64,000 bases of DNA from Lepidurus packardi (Eukaryota > Arthropoda > Branchiopoda > Notostraca > Triopsidae), in NCBI GenBank assembly GCA_023053545.1, contig JAKZAN010000001.1, positions 8,886,565 to 8,950,564 of the forward strand. The letters run 5' to 3'. The translations under genes were made by a program, and so were the position numbers. Under the pieces are notes generated by a model. The model was not told the origin of the DNA and did no database searches. It saw only the letters and a list, made by a program, of their open reading frames with translations. The first letter of the stretch is position 1; each line of letters opens with the position of its first letter. Shown in pieces: positions 28,517 through 40,700 of this stretch.

Positions 28517-29575
28517 ATGAAGACTCAAATTGCGGTAAGCATTTTTAATATATTTTCCACGTTTTAGAAAATTCCAAGCAAATTTTCTCGGTATCTATGT
28601 GAAGTTTCTATGTGAAACAATCTTAAAAGTTAACATTGCTGCGTTTAGGTTATCTTCCTTTGCTTGGGACAGCTTTTAGCTGCTTCTACCTTGAAACCAA
28701 TCTTGGTTTACGCCAAACCGATTCCGGATGACGCCATCATGGAAGACAAGATCGCTGAGGCTACTAGCAATGCTGGGAAGCGCAGTGTTCCTCCCCAAGA
28801 TAATTTCGCTTTTGGCAACAATGGTATTGGAACGGCGGGAACCTTTGGTATGAATGTTGGTACGAATCTACATTCGTTGAATCCCCTGACTTCCCAATTT
28901 TCCTTCACCAACCCACTCTTGAGTGGCACTCAATCTCAAAATTGGCTGGGAAGCAACAATTGGATGGGACAACAGCAATTCAACCCATTGTCCCAACAAC
29001 AATGGAATACTGGTTCCTTAGGCTCCACGCTAACCTCAGGTTTGAATCCTTTGCTATTTAACCAACTGAGTTCCAACAATCCCGGCAATAACATACTCTA
29101 CACGCGTTTATTGCAATCGGGAGGTCTGAGCTTACACAACCTCAACAACCCCTTCCAAAACAACCTCAACAATCCCCTCCAAAGCGTTTTTAGCCGCAAC
29201 GGTTTATACGGAGTGAATAACGACCTCAGCTTGCTCTTACAACAACAACAGCAACCACAACAAAACCCCTTAATGAATTCGTACAACAATCTAATGTTCA
29301 ACTCGAATCCGTACTCGACGACCAACTCCCTTTACAACAATCCCCTGTTGACCAACCAGTTCTTGTCTTCCGGCTCCGCCACGGGATTAGGATTAGGCCT
29401 GCAGAGCAATTACCCGTTTTCCATGGGCACTAGTGGGTTGAGCAGCGTATCGGGATTGTCCGCAAAGCGCTCGGCGTGGGATCCCGTCATTATGGACCCG
29501 AAATCCGAGTACTTCACACTTATTAACAACTCAGAGGAGACGAACCGTCCTACAACTTCTTATAAAGACTCTTAG
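28517..29575 (+). CDS. Secreted Asn/Gln/Leu-rich protein with NPL repeats
   Basis: Exons 28517-28534 and 28649-29575 give 314 residues. Exon 1 encodes MKTQIA. Exon 2 continues VIFLCLGQLLAASTL, completing a signal peptide. An acidic segment with DDAIMEDKIAEATSNAGKR/S ends in a dibasic site, suggesting a removed propeptide. The mature part is rich in Asn, Gln, Leu and Ser and carries a recurrent N-P-L tripeptide (LNPLT, TNPLL, FNPLS, LNPLL, NNPLQ, QNPLM, NNPLL) and a LLLQQQQQPQQ run. That composition resembles prion-like low-complexity domains. The tail (KRSAWDPVIMDPKSEYFTLI) is not repetitive. I recognise no family. The divergent neighbour and shared gene structure suggest a partner in the same extracellular material. 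Confidence 0.85.
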
Positions 29576-29719
29576 AAAAGGCTACATTTCCAAATACTAA
29601 AACGCGGGTATAGAAGTGTATTCATAAATCAATACCCTAGCACGCAATACCCATAAACTTAAACATTTCACCGAAACTGTACCAACTGCACTTTGAATAT
29701 TTGAACGAATTCTATATTT

Positions 29720-32171
29720 TCACTCAATGTTTTCAATCAGTGATGACTCTCTTACAGGCTTTTCTTCTGAATCGGGCAAATGTTCGCTTTCTTCTAATTC
29801 TTCAGTTGCATTAGTTGCAGTGTCGTCTATATGTGTTTCGGAACCACTCGTGTCCGGTGTTAAATTCCCATCAGATTCTCCCTTATTGATACCATTCTGG
29901 TCTGTGTCCAGCGCAGCTTTTTGAATAGCCATAACTGGGATATAACTGTCATTCTCGGCTGACACGTCTGAAGACAATGGTGGTGGTGTCGGGAGCAAGT
30001 GCTGTATGTGCTCCAACACTATTTCTCGGGGAATCCATGACACTCCCTAAAAGGCAAACAATACATTATTACTTTTTCATTAACGGATTATTTTTTTTAA
30101 CCTTAATACCTGTTTTTCCAATTCAGCGAGAGTTTGTCCCGTGTGGTTTGACAGCTGTGTCGGCGGAAAGACAGTGTGCAAGAGGGTCTGGAGGTATTGG
30201 AGCAAGTCTTGGGCGAAGAGCTGGCACAATTTGGCAAATTGCTCCTTCTCATTAGGCGTAAAACCCGGCTCTTCATGTCGATGATACTCGTGAAGAATCA
30301 AAGCGACTTTTGCAAGTGTTTCTTGCACGCAAATGGTCACCTCTTGGAGAATTGTAAACGGAGCAAAGAGCCGGAGATCGTTGAATGATTCAATGAATCC
30401 ATTGCACAGCTCAGCCAGTGGATGAAACTCCAGCAATCCGTAGGGTGGTTGCAATTGTTCCTTTAAGCATAATAAAATGGGAAATTTAAGGAAAATCCAA
30501 TAAGATAAATGGAGTTACGGTCTGAAGGGAGGGGTTGATCGGAAGAATGGACTTGGAGAGCGTAAAGTTGGACATAGTTTCCATAAACTTGGCTTCTACT
30601 TGCTTAACGTATTCTCGGAAACGCGAAAGACAAAGCTGAGAAAAGGTAGGAGTTAACAAACCCCGGAAATCTGCTCCAATGCGACCCAAACTTAGGCCAA
30701 AGTACATACACTGGGCCAAAACGGATTCGAGGGAACTGGTCGGGATGTTTTCCAAATCGGCGCGTAATGTAGCCATGAACTTGCTTACCTAGGAAACAGA
30801 AAGTCAGTCTAGAAGTTATAAACCAAGGGAACAATGACTCATGGAAATTACAGGTAAAAAATATAAAAAATTAAATATAAATATAATTAAATACAAAATG
30901 AAATACAAAAATATAAAATATAAAAAAAATATTTAGAAGATAAAAAAGAACAGAACTAAATTGCCTAGGAACGAACCTTTTGGATAATCCAACCATGAAA
31001 AATGGCAGTTTGATTTAAACCTTCATCTCCAGCCATCAATAAGGGATCTTCATCATTAAAGCTGGCTTTGTATTGAGTTACTATGTCGAAGAGGTGAACT
31101 CTACTAACTTCGATTGTCTTCATAATATGTTGGTGAGCTAGGATATCAGAATTAGATTTAAAAAAAACGTAAAGTCTAACGATAATGTACGGTCGTCTCG
31201 TGGAATAGTTTCTAACGTTGAGTTTAGCCACGAATCGCGAGCTTGGAGGAATTTTAAACGTAATTCTTCTTCGCTAAACACGCCCATTCGGCGAAGGTAG
31301 CCCATAAGCTTTAGACACTGCGGCAACGGCAGATTCGTGCGTAATTGGTTAATGAGTTGGGTCAGCATAAACCGGGAGCAGTCTTGTACATCTTTAGCGA
31401 TGCTCTACAAGCGAAAGAAGATTGCTTGCTATTGTATGTCGTTAATTTATTTTTTGTTTACTTTGATGAGAGGAATGTAGCCTAATTTGCGTTCTAAACG
31501 GTTCACATAGGCCGCCAACTCCAAGGCATCTTCCCAGTAGTTGTTGCGAACGCAGGTGTCCATTAACTGGGGTAATTCCAAGATTTCTAGCAGCTGAGTA
31601 TGTTTGGATAACGTTAGCGACGTCATACGACGCGTTCCGCCAAGTTCTTGAGCTTTCTTGGAGAACTGGTGGCATTGTTCGTTCATTAGTTTCAAATGCT
31701 CTTGCAAACGGCCCACTGTATCTTCCACATAACTGAACTAATAAGAATAAGAGGTAGAAATTTAAATTCGCATGGAGAAATTAACAAGAACGCTTACGTT
31801 TTGAAGAATGCCCTTGGAACAGTTAGCGGCTTGAATAAACGTTGTGTAGTTTTCATAAGCTAACTCTTGGGCTCTTTGTCTTAAAAGCCTTTCTTCTTCG
31901 CTAATTCGCTCAGGTTCCCTAACTAAACAATTCGAAAAATAAATGGAAATCGGAAAACAATTCAATATTTACAACGTACCGAATTTTTCTACTCCAAATG
32001 ATCCCAAATCTTGGAAATATTTTTGTGCCACGTCATTTGTACTTACATCTAGAAAATCTTTTCAGCTTCAATACTCTGTATAGACAAGTTTAGCTTTGGA
32101 TGAGACTTATTACCTTTCCAAGTTTGTTCGCCAAGCAAACTTTGCAACAAAATATCGTTCTCTCCACTCAT
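29720..32171 (-). CDS. Cog8: Conserved oligomeric Golgi complex subunit 8
   Basis: Nine exons (minus strand): 32171-32114, 32048-31980, 31922-31798, 31737-31462, 31404-31191, 31137-30977, 30788-30519, 30460-30110 and 30046-29720. Phases agree and give 616 residues, close to vertebrate COG8. Diagnostic stretches are [80 protein letters not shown] and [18 protein letters not shown]. The C-terminus is an acidic, Ser/Thr/Glu-rich tail, as in animal orthologues. COG8 is a lobe B subunit of the COG tether for retrograde vesicles at the Golgi. Its stop lies 145 nt from that of the convergent NPL-repeat gene. Intron 6 (30789-30976) contains an AT-only simple repeat. The splice site of exon 7 was chosen because exon 8 resumes with the family motif [11 protein letters not shown]. 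Confidence 0.95.
30852..30950 (+). repeat. AT-rich simple repeat in Cog8 intron 6
   Basis: Irregular ATATAAA and AAATACA words with almost no G or C fill half of this intron. This explains why it is longer than the other Cog8 introns. Confidence 0.7.
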
Positions 32172-32621
32172 GTTGATATGGTGTTTTTAATTTACAAGTG
32201 AATAATGCCACTAAATCCGATCAGAATTGTGTTCGTGAAAAAGCAACTATATAACTTATTGTGTTCGTTATATTTATACTTAATTATTCTAACACTTTAA
32301 AAGTATTGTTTGTTGACACGTAAGTCATGCCATCACCTGACGTGCCTAATATCTGAGTATTTGGCGTGGAGGCGTGACCTCCATTTTCTTGAAGAAATCT
32401 AGTGTTCCGAGAAATATGTTACGTTTCTGTTTATCTTATATTTTATTAGCTATCATTACAAACTTGAAAAATTATGCAATACAGCCCACATAATAGTACA
32501 AATTTCCCTTTTTTAACCTATGGAATGTGCACGACTCGTTTGAGCAAGGTCACACGGTCTCAGGGTTTTCCGAATTGCCGGTTACATTTGAACAAATGGA
32601 AAACCAATAACTTACAAATTG
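32172..32621. promoter_or_regulatory. Cog8 upstream region
   Basis: This should hold the 5' UTR and promoter of Cog8. No TATA box is obvious in the expected place. A short plus-strand frame near 32416 begins with hydrophobic residues but has no support. Confidence 0.35.
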
Positions 32622-33045
32622 AAGGTTAAACTTTTTAACGGATTTGTGGCCGTTCTACATACCAATCAGCACATGGAGACCTTGTATATTGGAAGTGTAA
32701 AAGCCGTGAATATTAAAGTCATTCTTAACCTATACCGAAACTTGCGATCGTTTGAAGTCCTTAGTACTTCGTATGAGCTAAGTTTGGCAAGAAATATTGG
32801 CCGAACCTATCGACCTGTTACATTTGCGACACCTTGTTGTAGGGTTTCTATTTCCTCGTAAAAACTTGACAAGGTTGTTGTTATCTTCCCAGGTGCTGGA
32901 AAACGTCAAATTCACTGATGACGAGGTCGTAAAAGAAGTGATGAAAATTAAGCATTTTCCCATGTTTGAAAGCATGGGGAAACTGTTTTTTGGCCAGTTC
33001 TTATCGTTCGAGGGCGTCATGGACTTTGTCAGTTTAGGTGAATGA
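32622..33045 (+). pseudogene. Frameshifted leucine-rich-repeat-like remnant
   Basis: Two overlapping frames read as one leucine-rich sequence. Frame one contains METLYIGSVKAVNIKVILNL and YRNLRSFEVLST. After a shift at about 32780-32795, the next frame gives EPIDLLHLRHLVVGFLFP, NLTRLLLSSQVLENVKFTDD and MFESMGKLFFGQFLSFEGVM before a stop. The spacing of leucines resembles the irregular LRRs of F-box/LRR proteins. There is no start, no upstream exon and no further repeat, so I call it a decayed fragment. It could instead be an exon with an unrecognised intron: a CAG acceptor-like site lies at about 32893. Confidence 0.35.
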
Positions 33046-34380
33046 CATTTATGGGTTTAGTGTTTGGCTTATGGAATCCGTGACTCGGCCCAAGACATCG
33101 GGTATTGTCAAATCTACAATATAGAAACCTATATTTTGGCTTTGAACTTGGCCACTGAAAGTTGTGCCATTTTCGCATATTCTTACGTTAACTACTCAAA
33201 TGTCCTTTGAAACGAAGACCTTTTTTTATTCAGGTAGGAGTTTTATTCTAACTTAACTATTTTTCCCGCACTAGTCATGTGCATTTCAACCGATAAGATT
33301 TTTTGTTTGATTTCAAATTCGTATCCTCCTGTACCACCTTTATATCCGCATAATTGCTTGTGGAGAACCCATCCTTACTAATTTACTATTTGGATTCTTT
33401 TTTAAAGTTCAAGCTGTTTCCTTTTCGTGAGTTGGTTCCTTTCGCTTCCATTTTTAAGAATGTATGTTCAAGATTTAACGACTCGTGACAGTTCCGTTTG
33501 CTAGCACAGTGATTCGGGCCCAGCTACGTGAATCGTACTTCTTTCGTATTCGTTTTAGAGGTTAATAAAAACTGCAAAACAAAAAATTCGTCAGGCTGGC
33601 GTGAAGATAATATTTTACCTCCACATTTCCTTAAGGTACAATACGTATCGTTGTTTTCCTTTACCAGAGTTTCTGAGTTTGATAAATCGCTATAGAGCAT
33701 ACGTGAATAAAGAAATAGTGATACATTTTGTATGGAAATGTATACATACTTTATCTATTCTGGTATATCACAACTTTCAATTTCTTAAATGTAACACTTC
33801 TTGCAATATGACATGAATAATCTCGCAAATTGAAGTACTAAATCGCCTGCAAGTTCGACATTTGTATGGTAAAATACAAATTTATTTTATTTTACAATTC
33901 CTTCTTTGTCAAATAAAAGATAGCAGGTGGCAGCAATGTTTTACTCTGTCGTAAGAGGGAATGCCTGGGTTGAACCAATAAATCTACCACTGCTGATCTG
34001 TCAAATTTTTGGTAATAAGATATTAAAGATGTCTGTCTTTCGTCACTGGGACAACCAGGAGATATTGATATTTGGGTAATTAAAAAGGAAAACAACCTAT
34101 ATCCTAGCGCGATATTGAACGTTCTGGTATTGAGCGTTCATAATTTGGACGTCTTTTGGGTCCCTTGTTTTTTTCAACCCTTTAATGTGGATCACATATG
34201 CGTGCGTACAATTGCACCATGGAAGTTTTGAGTCTCGTTTTTATTTCTCTTACAATTGGTATATCGTGACTAGTAATGATACACATGGCTTGTTCTTTTC
34301 CCTCCATCTCCTTCTCCTCTCACGCGACCTACGGATATCGTTGTACTTCGTCACTTCTTCTGCGTCTCTTATTCGTGGTG
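33046..34380. other. Intergenic stretch
   Basis: Only short chance frames were seen. The right part should contain control sequence for the adhesion-protein gene. Confidence 0.5.
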
Positions 34381-34416
34381 CGATGGCGTCGGTATCAAAC
34401 GGCGCCGACGCCATCG
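34381..34416 (+). repeat. Perfect 12-bp inverted repeat (hairpin) upstream of the adhesion gene
   Basis: CGATGGCGTCGG (34381-34392) is followed after a 12-nt loop by its exact complement CCGACGCCATCG (34405-34416). It is GC-rich in an AT-rich context. It lies about 65 nt upstream of a TCAGT Initiator candidate (34479-34483). Confidence 0.8.
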
Positions 34417-34478
34417 ACGCCGAATTCTGCCGTATATACTCTAGTCTCGTCCCCCTGCCTCCCCCCGCTGAGTTTTAG

Positions 34479-34483
34479 TCAGT
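34479..34483 (+). promoter_or_regulatory. Candidate Initiator of the Ig/FN3 gene
   Basis: TCAGT matches the arthropod Initiator and lies 301 nt before the proposed ATG at 34784. No TATA box is present at -31. A TATA-independent promoter is possible, but no clear downstream element was seen. Confidence 0.35.
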
Positions 34484-34783
34484 GGTCGTAGCTGACATTG
34501 ATCGCAGCTCCTTTCATTGAAGCTCTAAACTCCCACGCCATCTCTCTTTTTCCACACTTTCAGAATTAATTAATTTTAATTGCAGTGTTACTTGGTGTTA
34601 ATCAAAAGAATTAAATAACAGCGGATAATAACGAGGTCCATGTGTTATATCCAAGCTGCACTGGCTGAACTGTGGTATTTCATTGCAAAACTGCAAACAA
34701 TTGAGTGAAATTAAAGTGATTTCTTTTATTTTTCGCCCTCATTCAAAAAGACAAAAAAAAAACTCCCTTGTAACTGAGAAGAA

Positions 34784-37700
34784 ATGTTCTCAAGGATAAT
34801 TTCCTCGCAAATTTTCGTTTTACTAGTGGCGATATACTTTGCAGGTTAGTTTTTTTTTTATTTTGGGGTCATTTATCTTTATTTCTTGCACAACTTGTGT
34901 GCCTTGTTTCATCATTCCTCTCTGTCCCCGTATTCGCCAAGTTTTGTGTGTTAAGGCCAAGGGAAGTTACTTAATTGGAATGTTAACAGAACAGATGAGA
35001 CCCTCGCATATGGTGGGAAATGAAGTGTCTCGTCATCTTTCTTCAGCCCCCTTCTTATGTTCTGTCTTGGCCCTTTCATATCTATACAACTCGTTGGGGG
35101 AGGACTGCTCTGTGTCCTGTGTGTATATAGAGCCGCTACGGTGTAACTTTGTCACTTGAGCCTATACTGATTTGGTCGTTTGTCACGGTTCTGGGACGAG
35201 AGCCACCTGCTTTCTTGCGTTTCCCGCGTTCTAATCAGTTTGGACACTTTCTTCCATTTCTGACATTCTTGATGTTCGATGCAAAGATGGCTCCAAAAGA
35301 GCACAGGACAATGTGGCTATATGGGTAGATATCTTAATTCACTCCGTTGGGTAAAAGGGTTTGTCTCCACAATCGAAAATGGCTTGATGAGCTTTTAACT
35401 TTAAAATTTCGTAAGTATTGGTAATTTCTTGGTCAAATTTGATAGAAAAAGACATTTTGCCTGTGACTCTTCAGTTTGTTGCTTGGGGAAATTTAATTAA
35501 GTGAAGAAAAGTTGACTCGGCAGGTATAAAGCAAGCTTAACACATTCTCTTGGTCTGGCGCATGACAGATTAAGGGAAACGGAGGATTTTTTATTTTTCT
35601 TTCTTTTTTTTACTCGGTTTAAGATGCCTTAGTTGTCGTTTTGCGGGCCGAACACATAGCTGAATAAGCATAGTATTGATTAGCGTGACTCTTCGATACA
35701 TAGTCCGTGGGTTGTGCAGCTACCCCACATCGCGTGGTAACTCGAGCTACTCAGTAAACCCAAATGACCTGTGAGCAAAACCATTGGCAACTAGCTGGGA
35801 ACAACGCTGGGAACGTCTTATTTGCGACAGTGGCCCAGGTCCTAGTTCGCCAACATACCAAGTAAACCAAAAAAAATATCGACAACATTTTACAAAGCTT
35901 TGCACTGATTTCAGTTCTTATTGCAAAACTCAATCAAGTTGGTGCTTGCGAAAAGTAAAGGGAACACAAAGCTTCTCACTATTTTTTAGATTTTTTTTTA
36001 GAATTTAGATTTTCTTGTTTTCTTAACGAACGTCAGTAAAATATACATAATTTCTTGTGATAGTCAAAATATATCCTGAGTTTAACGCCTTTTACCATAT
36101 TTATTAGTAACTTTTCAAGTTTGTTAGTAAAATACCTCTGAATTTCTGCATTTATGTTGTAATATTGCAGCTTTAGAGTTCTGTAGTGGCATATAATAGA
36201 TACCAAGTACTCCGAGACTTTTTGCAACGTACTACTAAGTCCCAGGCGGATTCTTTGAAAGGGCTTCGTTGGACTCAATTACCGCTTCCAAGTTATTGGT
36301 CCATATCTGATAGTATATGTAGCTCATTAGTCAACTAGTCAAATGAAAATAGTTGCAGAAATGTAATTGGGATGTTCAATTGATGAATCGTTCGCCACTA
36401 GGAAGCGAACCTAATGATTCTGAAATTACTTGATGTTGATTCCAAATATTTATAGGAATGTTTCATCTGAGGTAGTCAAACTATAATACTTCCAAACCAG
36501 CATTATTTTCTAAACGTTTCCTCTATCGTTAAACGATTTTCGATACTATGAGTGAGCTCAACTTAGGATTTCTAGCCCCAATCTTTAAAATCAGATACAG
36601 CTTCTCAGTATAAACTGCTGTCGCTATTGGTACATATAATCCGCACTCCACCTCAAGTGACTCCAACGATTCTAGATATGTAATTTTCTTTTAGGTTTAC
36701 TTCCAGAAATTAACTAATTGCATTCCTGTAATCCTGTTTCCTGTGGAGGTCATTTACTTCCGGGTCCCCCTCCTCTCCAATTTTTGCTACCATGATAGCT
36801 GTATTGTTGGTCTATGTCATGCAGTCATAGACTTGGAACTTGCGAGTCTCGAATCCGGCGAGCTTGTTTAAGTGACACATGAGTAATCCATGTTGCTTTT
36901 GGGAGCGCACGCAATGCAGGATGTCAGGGGTGGAGGGATTTGATTATTATGACTATTGTCGTGGGCCAGCCTCGGCAGCTTCCCCTCGTTATTCTTTTCC
37001 TCTTGATTACGCGATCAGTCTGGTCTTTTGCTTCTTGTTCCTCTTTTTCTTCGTTTCCATTGTGCACCGTCAACACCATGAGACATTATTGGCAGTGTAT
37101 CGATAATTCTTGGATGTCCTTGCAATATCGGCTTCATATGATCAATTGTTGCTCCTCTTTCCAAATAACTCCACTTGTAATACCGCGATGTTCCCAGAAA
37201 AAGGAGCCGGAAAGGGAAGCATTTTCTGAAACCCCATGAGAAGTCTGGAACTTTTTGTAATGAAATTGAAATGTTTGAGCGTATTGACTTTTCTAATTTA
37301 AAACAGTTTCACGTTTCCCCACAGCAAGATACTCCAAAAACATGTTTTTTCGAGTTCTTATTTTATGTATATTTCTGTGACTTTCTGACACTTTTTCCTG
37401 TTGTTTTTCATTGGAGGGTATACTTTCATTCCGGAAAGTGTTCTGTTGACAAGAGACTTCCGAAAGGAAGTAGAAGGAGAGGTTCGTGTAAAGCTTCTTC
37501 GTTATGCAAATAATTTTTGGTTCGTTTTATTGCACTCCAAAACTGATGGGAAACAAAATTTTCCTTTCGACAGAGAAGAAATTCAATGGTTAAGCCCGTA
37601 ATTCGTTAGTTATATCCTATGAGTGTACTTAGGAAGCTGGCTAATTAGCCGTTTATGAGTTGGCACCGACTCGAGAGTGGTAGAGGAAAACTAACAAGCT

Positions 37701-40700
37701 ATTGCTGGCGTACCGCCCAGTAATATAACTATTTGGGCAAAGGACCGAATCAACGATTCAGTCTTAAACAAGGGTAGAGATTGTTTTGTGTAAAGGTCTT
37801 GACATCTTCTGCATGGTGTTTTTTCCTTGAAGAAAGACGAGGGTGCAATATTAATGTGTCGAGTGGATCTCTATGGACACACACACACACATCGCCTAAT
37901 TAAGATCGAAATCTAAAAGAAGACGTCATCACGGTTATAAAGCGTGCGAAATTAGCGTTTTCCAGCTTGCCGAGTGTAAACCCAATTTAGAGCAACGTAG
38001 CTTATGTAGGCATCCAATAGGCTTTATAGATAAATTCCCGGAAAAGCGTAAGCAATAACTTTTTTCACTTTCTTCTACTTCTTGTGCCCTGTTTTCTGGA
38101 ACGCAAGGGTTCATATGGGGATCAACCAAGACCCAAAACCCGAGATTAAACTTACATCGCTCAGCACCAAAAGTCGATCGATACCCCCTCTGCAGCTTAT
38201 ATGCCCAGCTTCTTTGGCGTCGCCCTCTTGTGTTGCCCAGGTTCTGCATTTCTGAAGGTCTTGGAAACCTCCAGAAATGTACCGAAAAGAGGAGAAAAAA
38301 AGTCTATATGTCGCATCCCGTGTCACTTTTATTAGGAGGCACAAATCCAAGGATTTCTATTTCTTTTCGCCTTCCTAAAGCTGGAGAAAAGCTTAACTTG
38401 AAGAGATTCTGCCATCGGAGCAATATTTGAGCCGTTTCAAGCTCTCAAAGCCAACATACCTTATGCAAAAGTGGTTAATTAAGTCTTTACAAGGCCTGTT
38501 TTTATTAAATCTCGTCAGATCTTGTTTCCAAAAAATAAGGCTGATGTACGGGGTTTCCAGATTAGTAAAAAGCTGAACTTCCTCAGAATAGCTTTAATAA
38601 GTTTTGCGAAAACGTACGCAATGAGCAGCCTCAAAATATTCGTTGGGTAAACATTAAAACCCACTATATTTAGTTAAAAAGAGCTCACAATAAAAGAATG
38701 CTATCACTTAGCTCCTAAAGATTCCCTTACTGATTTCTTAAAAGGTTGCCCTTTTTAATAACTAGGTATTGTATAATTGAAGTAATTACGCCCTCGGCAC
38801 CCAAGACCCTTCCCAATTTTGTATAGGCTAAATAGTGTTTACACCCTTTTTGCGCAATGTCTTGTTTTCTTAAGTTTTTAACCAAAATCAAAACCGTTTT
38901 TGTATGAAATAATGTGTCTTGTACGCGTTATAGTCTGGGGAAAACAAAGTAGTTCATCAATTGAAAGCACTATTTTTGTTAACAAAAGTAGAAAGGGTTG
39001 TAATAAGGAACATGCCTGAAAATAATGGATCGAACAGAGAGTGGTGAAACCTGTATGAAATTATTGGAAGCGTTACGGGATGTTGTTTTATTCAATATTG
39101 TGTTTTCTTCGGTTTTGTTTATGGTAAAATGACCAGGGGGTAAAGCCATCTGGTGGCATAGCCGCAGTTAAAGGGGCTTGATGACTTTTTTTTAGCTAGC
39201 TCCCTTTTTACTTTTATCTACCGTTCAAGCCCTCATGAGCATTAAAACGAAAAGAGTTAAAAGGAAGCTGTTCTCGGCATCTCACTTAATGGGGCCCACC
39301 AACTTTCCGAGTCCATCGCGTAAAAAAAGCACCCTCCACGCCCACCAGCATCGATCTCTGTATCCCACATGCAGCATCCTTTCTTCAACCCGAACTGGGT
39401 CTTAATTTTTATTGCCCATCCTTGGGTCGACAAAACCTTATAAAAGAAGAGCAAAGCTTAAAAAAATGTTTTTTCTTTTTTAAGAAATGAGTTGGACGAG
39501 TTTGCTCCGTTTATACAAAACTGCCATGCAACGCTCGATTAATCAATCCAGCCTTGAGCGCAGTTCATTGGGTTTACTTTTGTATTTTTACCGAAAAAAA
39601 ATGGGAAACAAATCTGTCCTCAACGGGGAATAATTCGTTAAAGCCACAGGGGCTGCATATCGGATTTCTTGGAAATTATACAAAAACTGGATTCCCCCGT
39701 AATGCCCTGTATTCAAGGCAGTGATACCGGGCGAATTACTTAGAGAAGAAGTACAAAGGGGGACTACATGGAGCTATAGAGGGTTATTGTAGGGGTTTGC
39801 TCGTCTAGTAACGATCTAACGAGGTAACAAGCGAGGTTAAAGCCTAAGGACAGTAAGGGGTGATGCACTATGAACTTGTCTGTAACGAAGTTAGAATAAG
39901 CGGATTCCATAATTCGCGTATAGGGGGTTTCGGGTTGATTCGGACGAGCTGCTCGGTCAAGGATGACGTCATGGTATGTTGTTGGTCTCCCCCCAGCTCT
40001 TGCTCTTAAAGCTCCACGATCTTCTCTTCCTTTCAGTTTTAGTGAAGCGCAAATGTTGACGGCGCGGCCCCCGACCATTGTATTGATTTTATGGAGGGAG
40101 CAAGGAAAAGCTTCTCCGAGCGTCCTTCCAGCCACAGAAGGGGGGATGGGAGGGGTGAAGGTAAAAACCTTCTAACGCGCCAGACTACTCTTCCAAAAAG
40201 AAACGAGGATATACATAGTAGCGTCGAGCGGACAGCAGCATCCCTATAACCCTAGTCCGGAACTTACAAAGAAGCAAAAATTTTAAATCAAGTTGATGCA
40301 AACTAACTTCCGCATGCTGGTGCTAATCCATTTGACGGGAGGAGGGTTGTGTAGTAGTAGTAGACTCTTTGCAACGAAATTATGTTGGGGATAGGAATGA
40401 AAAGATAAGCATCTCTTTCTTTTGTTTAATAGGATGGACAGAGAGCCAAAGGATACTGTTAAAGCCGGATAGAAAGGAAGTGGCCGTTTTCGTTAACCAG
40501 AGTTATTTCGTCTCGTGTCGTGCCAATAACTCTGAACAGATGAAATGGATGCGAGCTGGCGGCGAAGTTATTCTAGAAACATCAGGAAGGTACGTAGCTC
40601 TGTTTTTTCCTTGATTTTTCTCCGGTTTTATCCAACAATTCTGCATCAATTATTCAAAACAGTTGCATGTTACGTGTTCCGCCAGGAAAGAACGAGCACA

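Noticed and set aside
34383-34478. Short plus-strand frame MASVSNGADAIDAEF as an upstream ORF of the adhesion gene
   Set aside because: It overlaps the hairpin and probably lies upstream of the transcription start (TCAGT at 34479), so it is unlikely to be translated.
36838-36870. tRNA-like B-box (GCGAGTCTCGAATCCGGCGA)
   Set aside because: No A-box or cloverleaf can be built at the right distance upstream.
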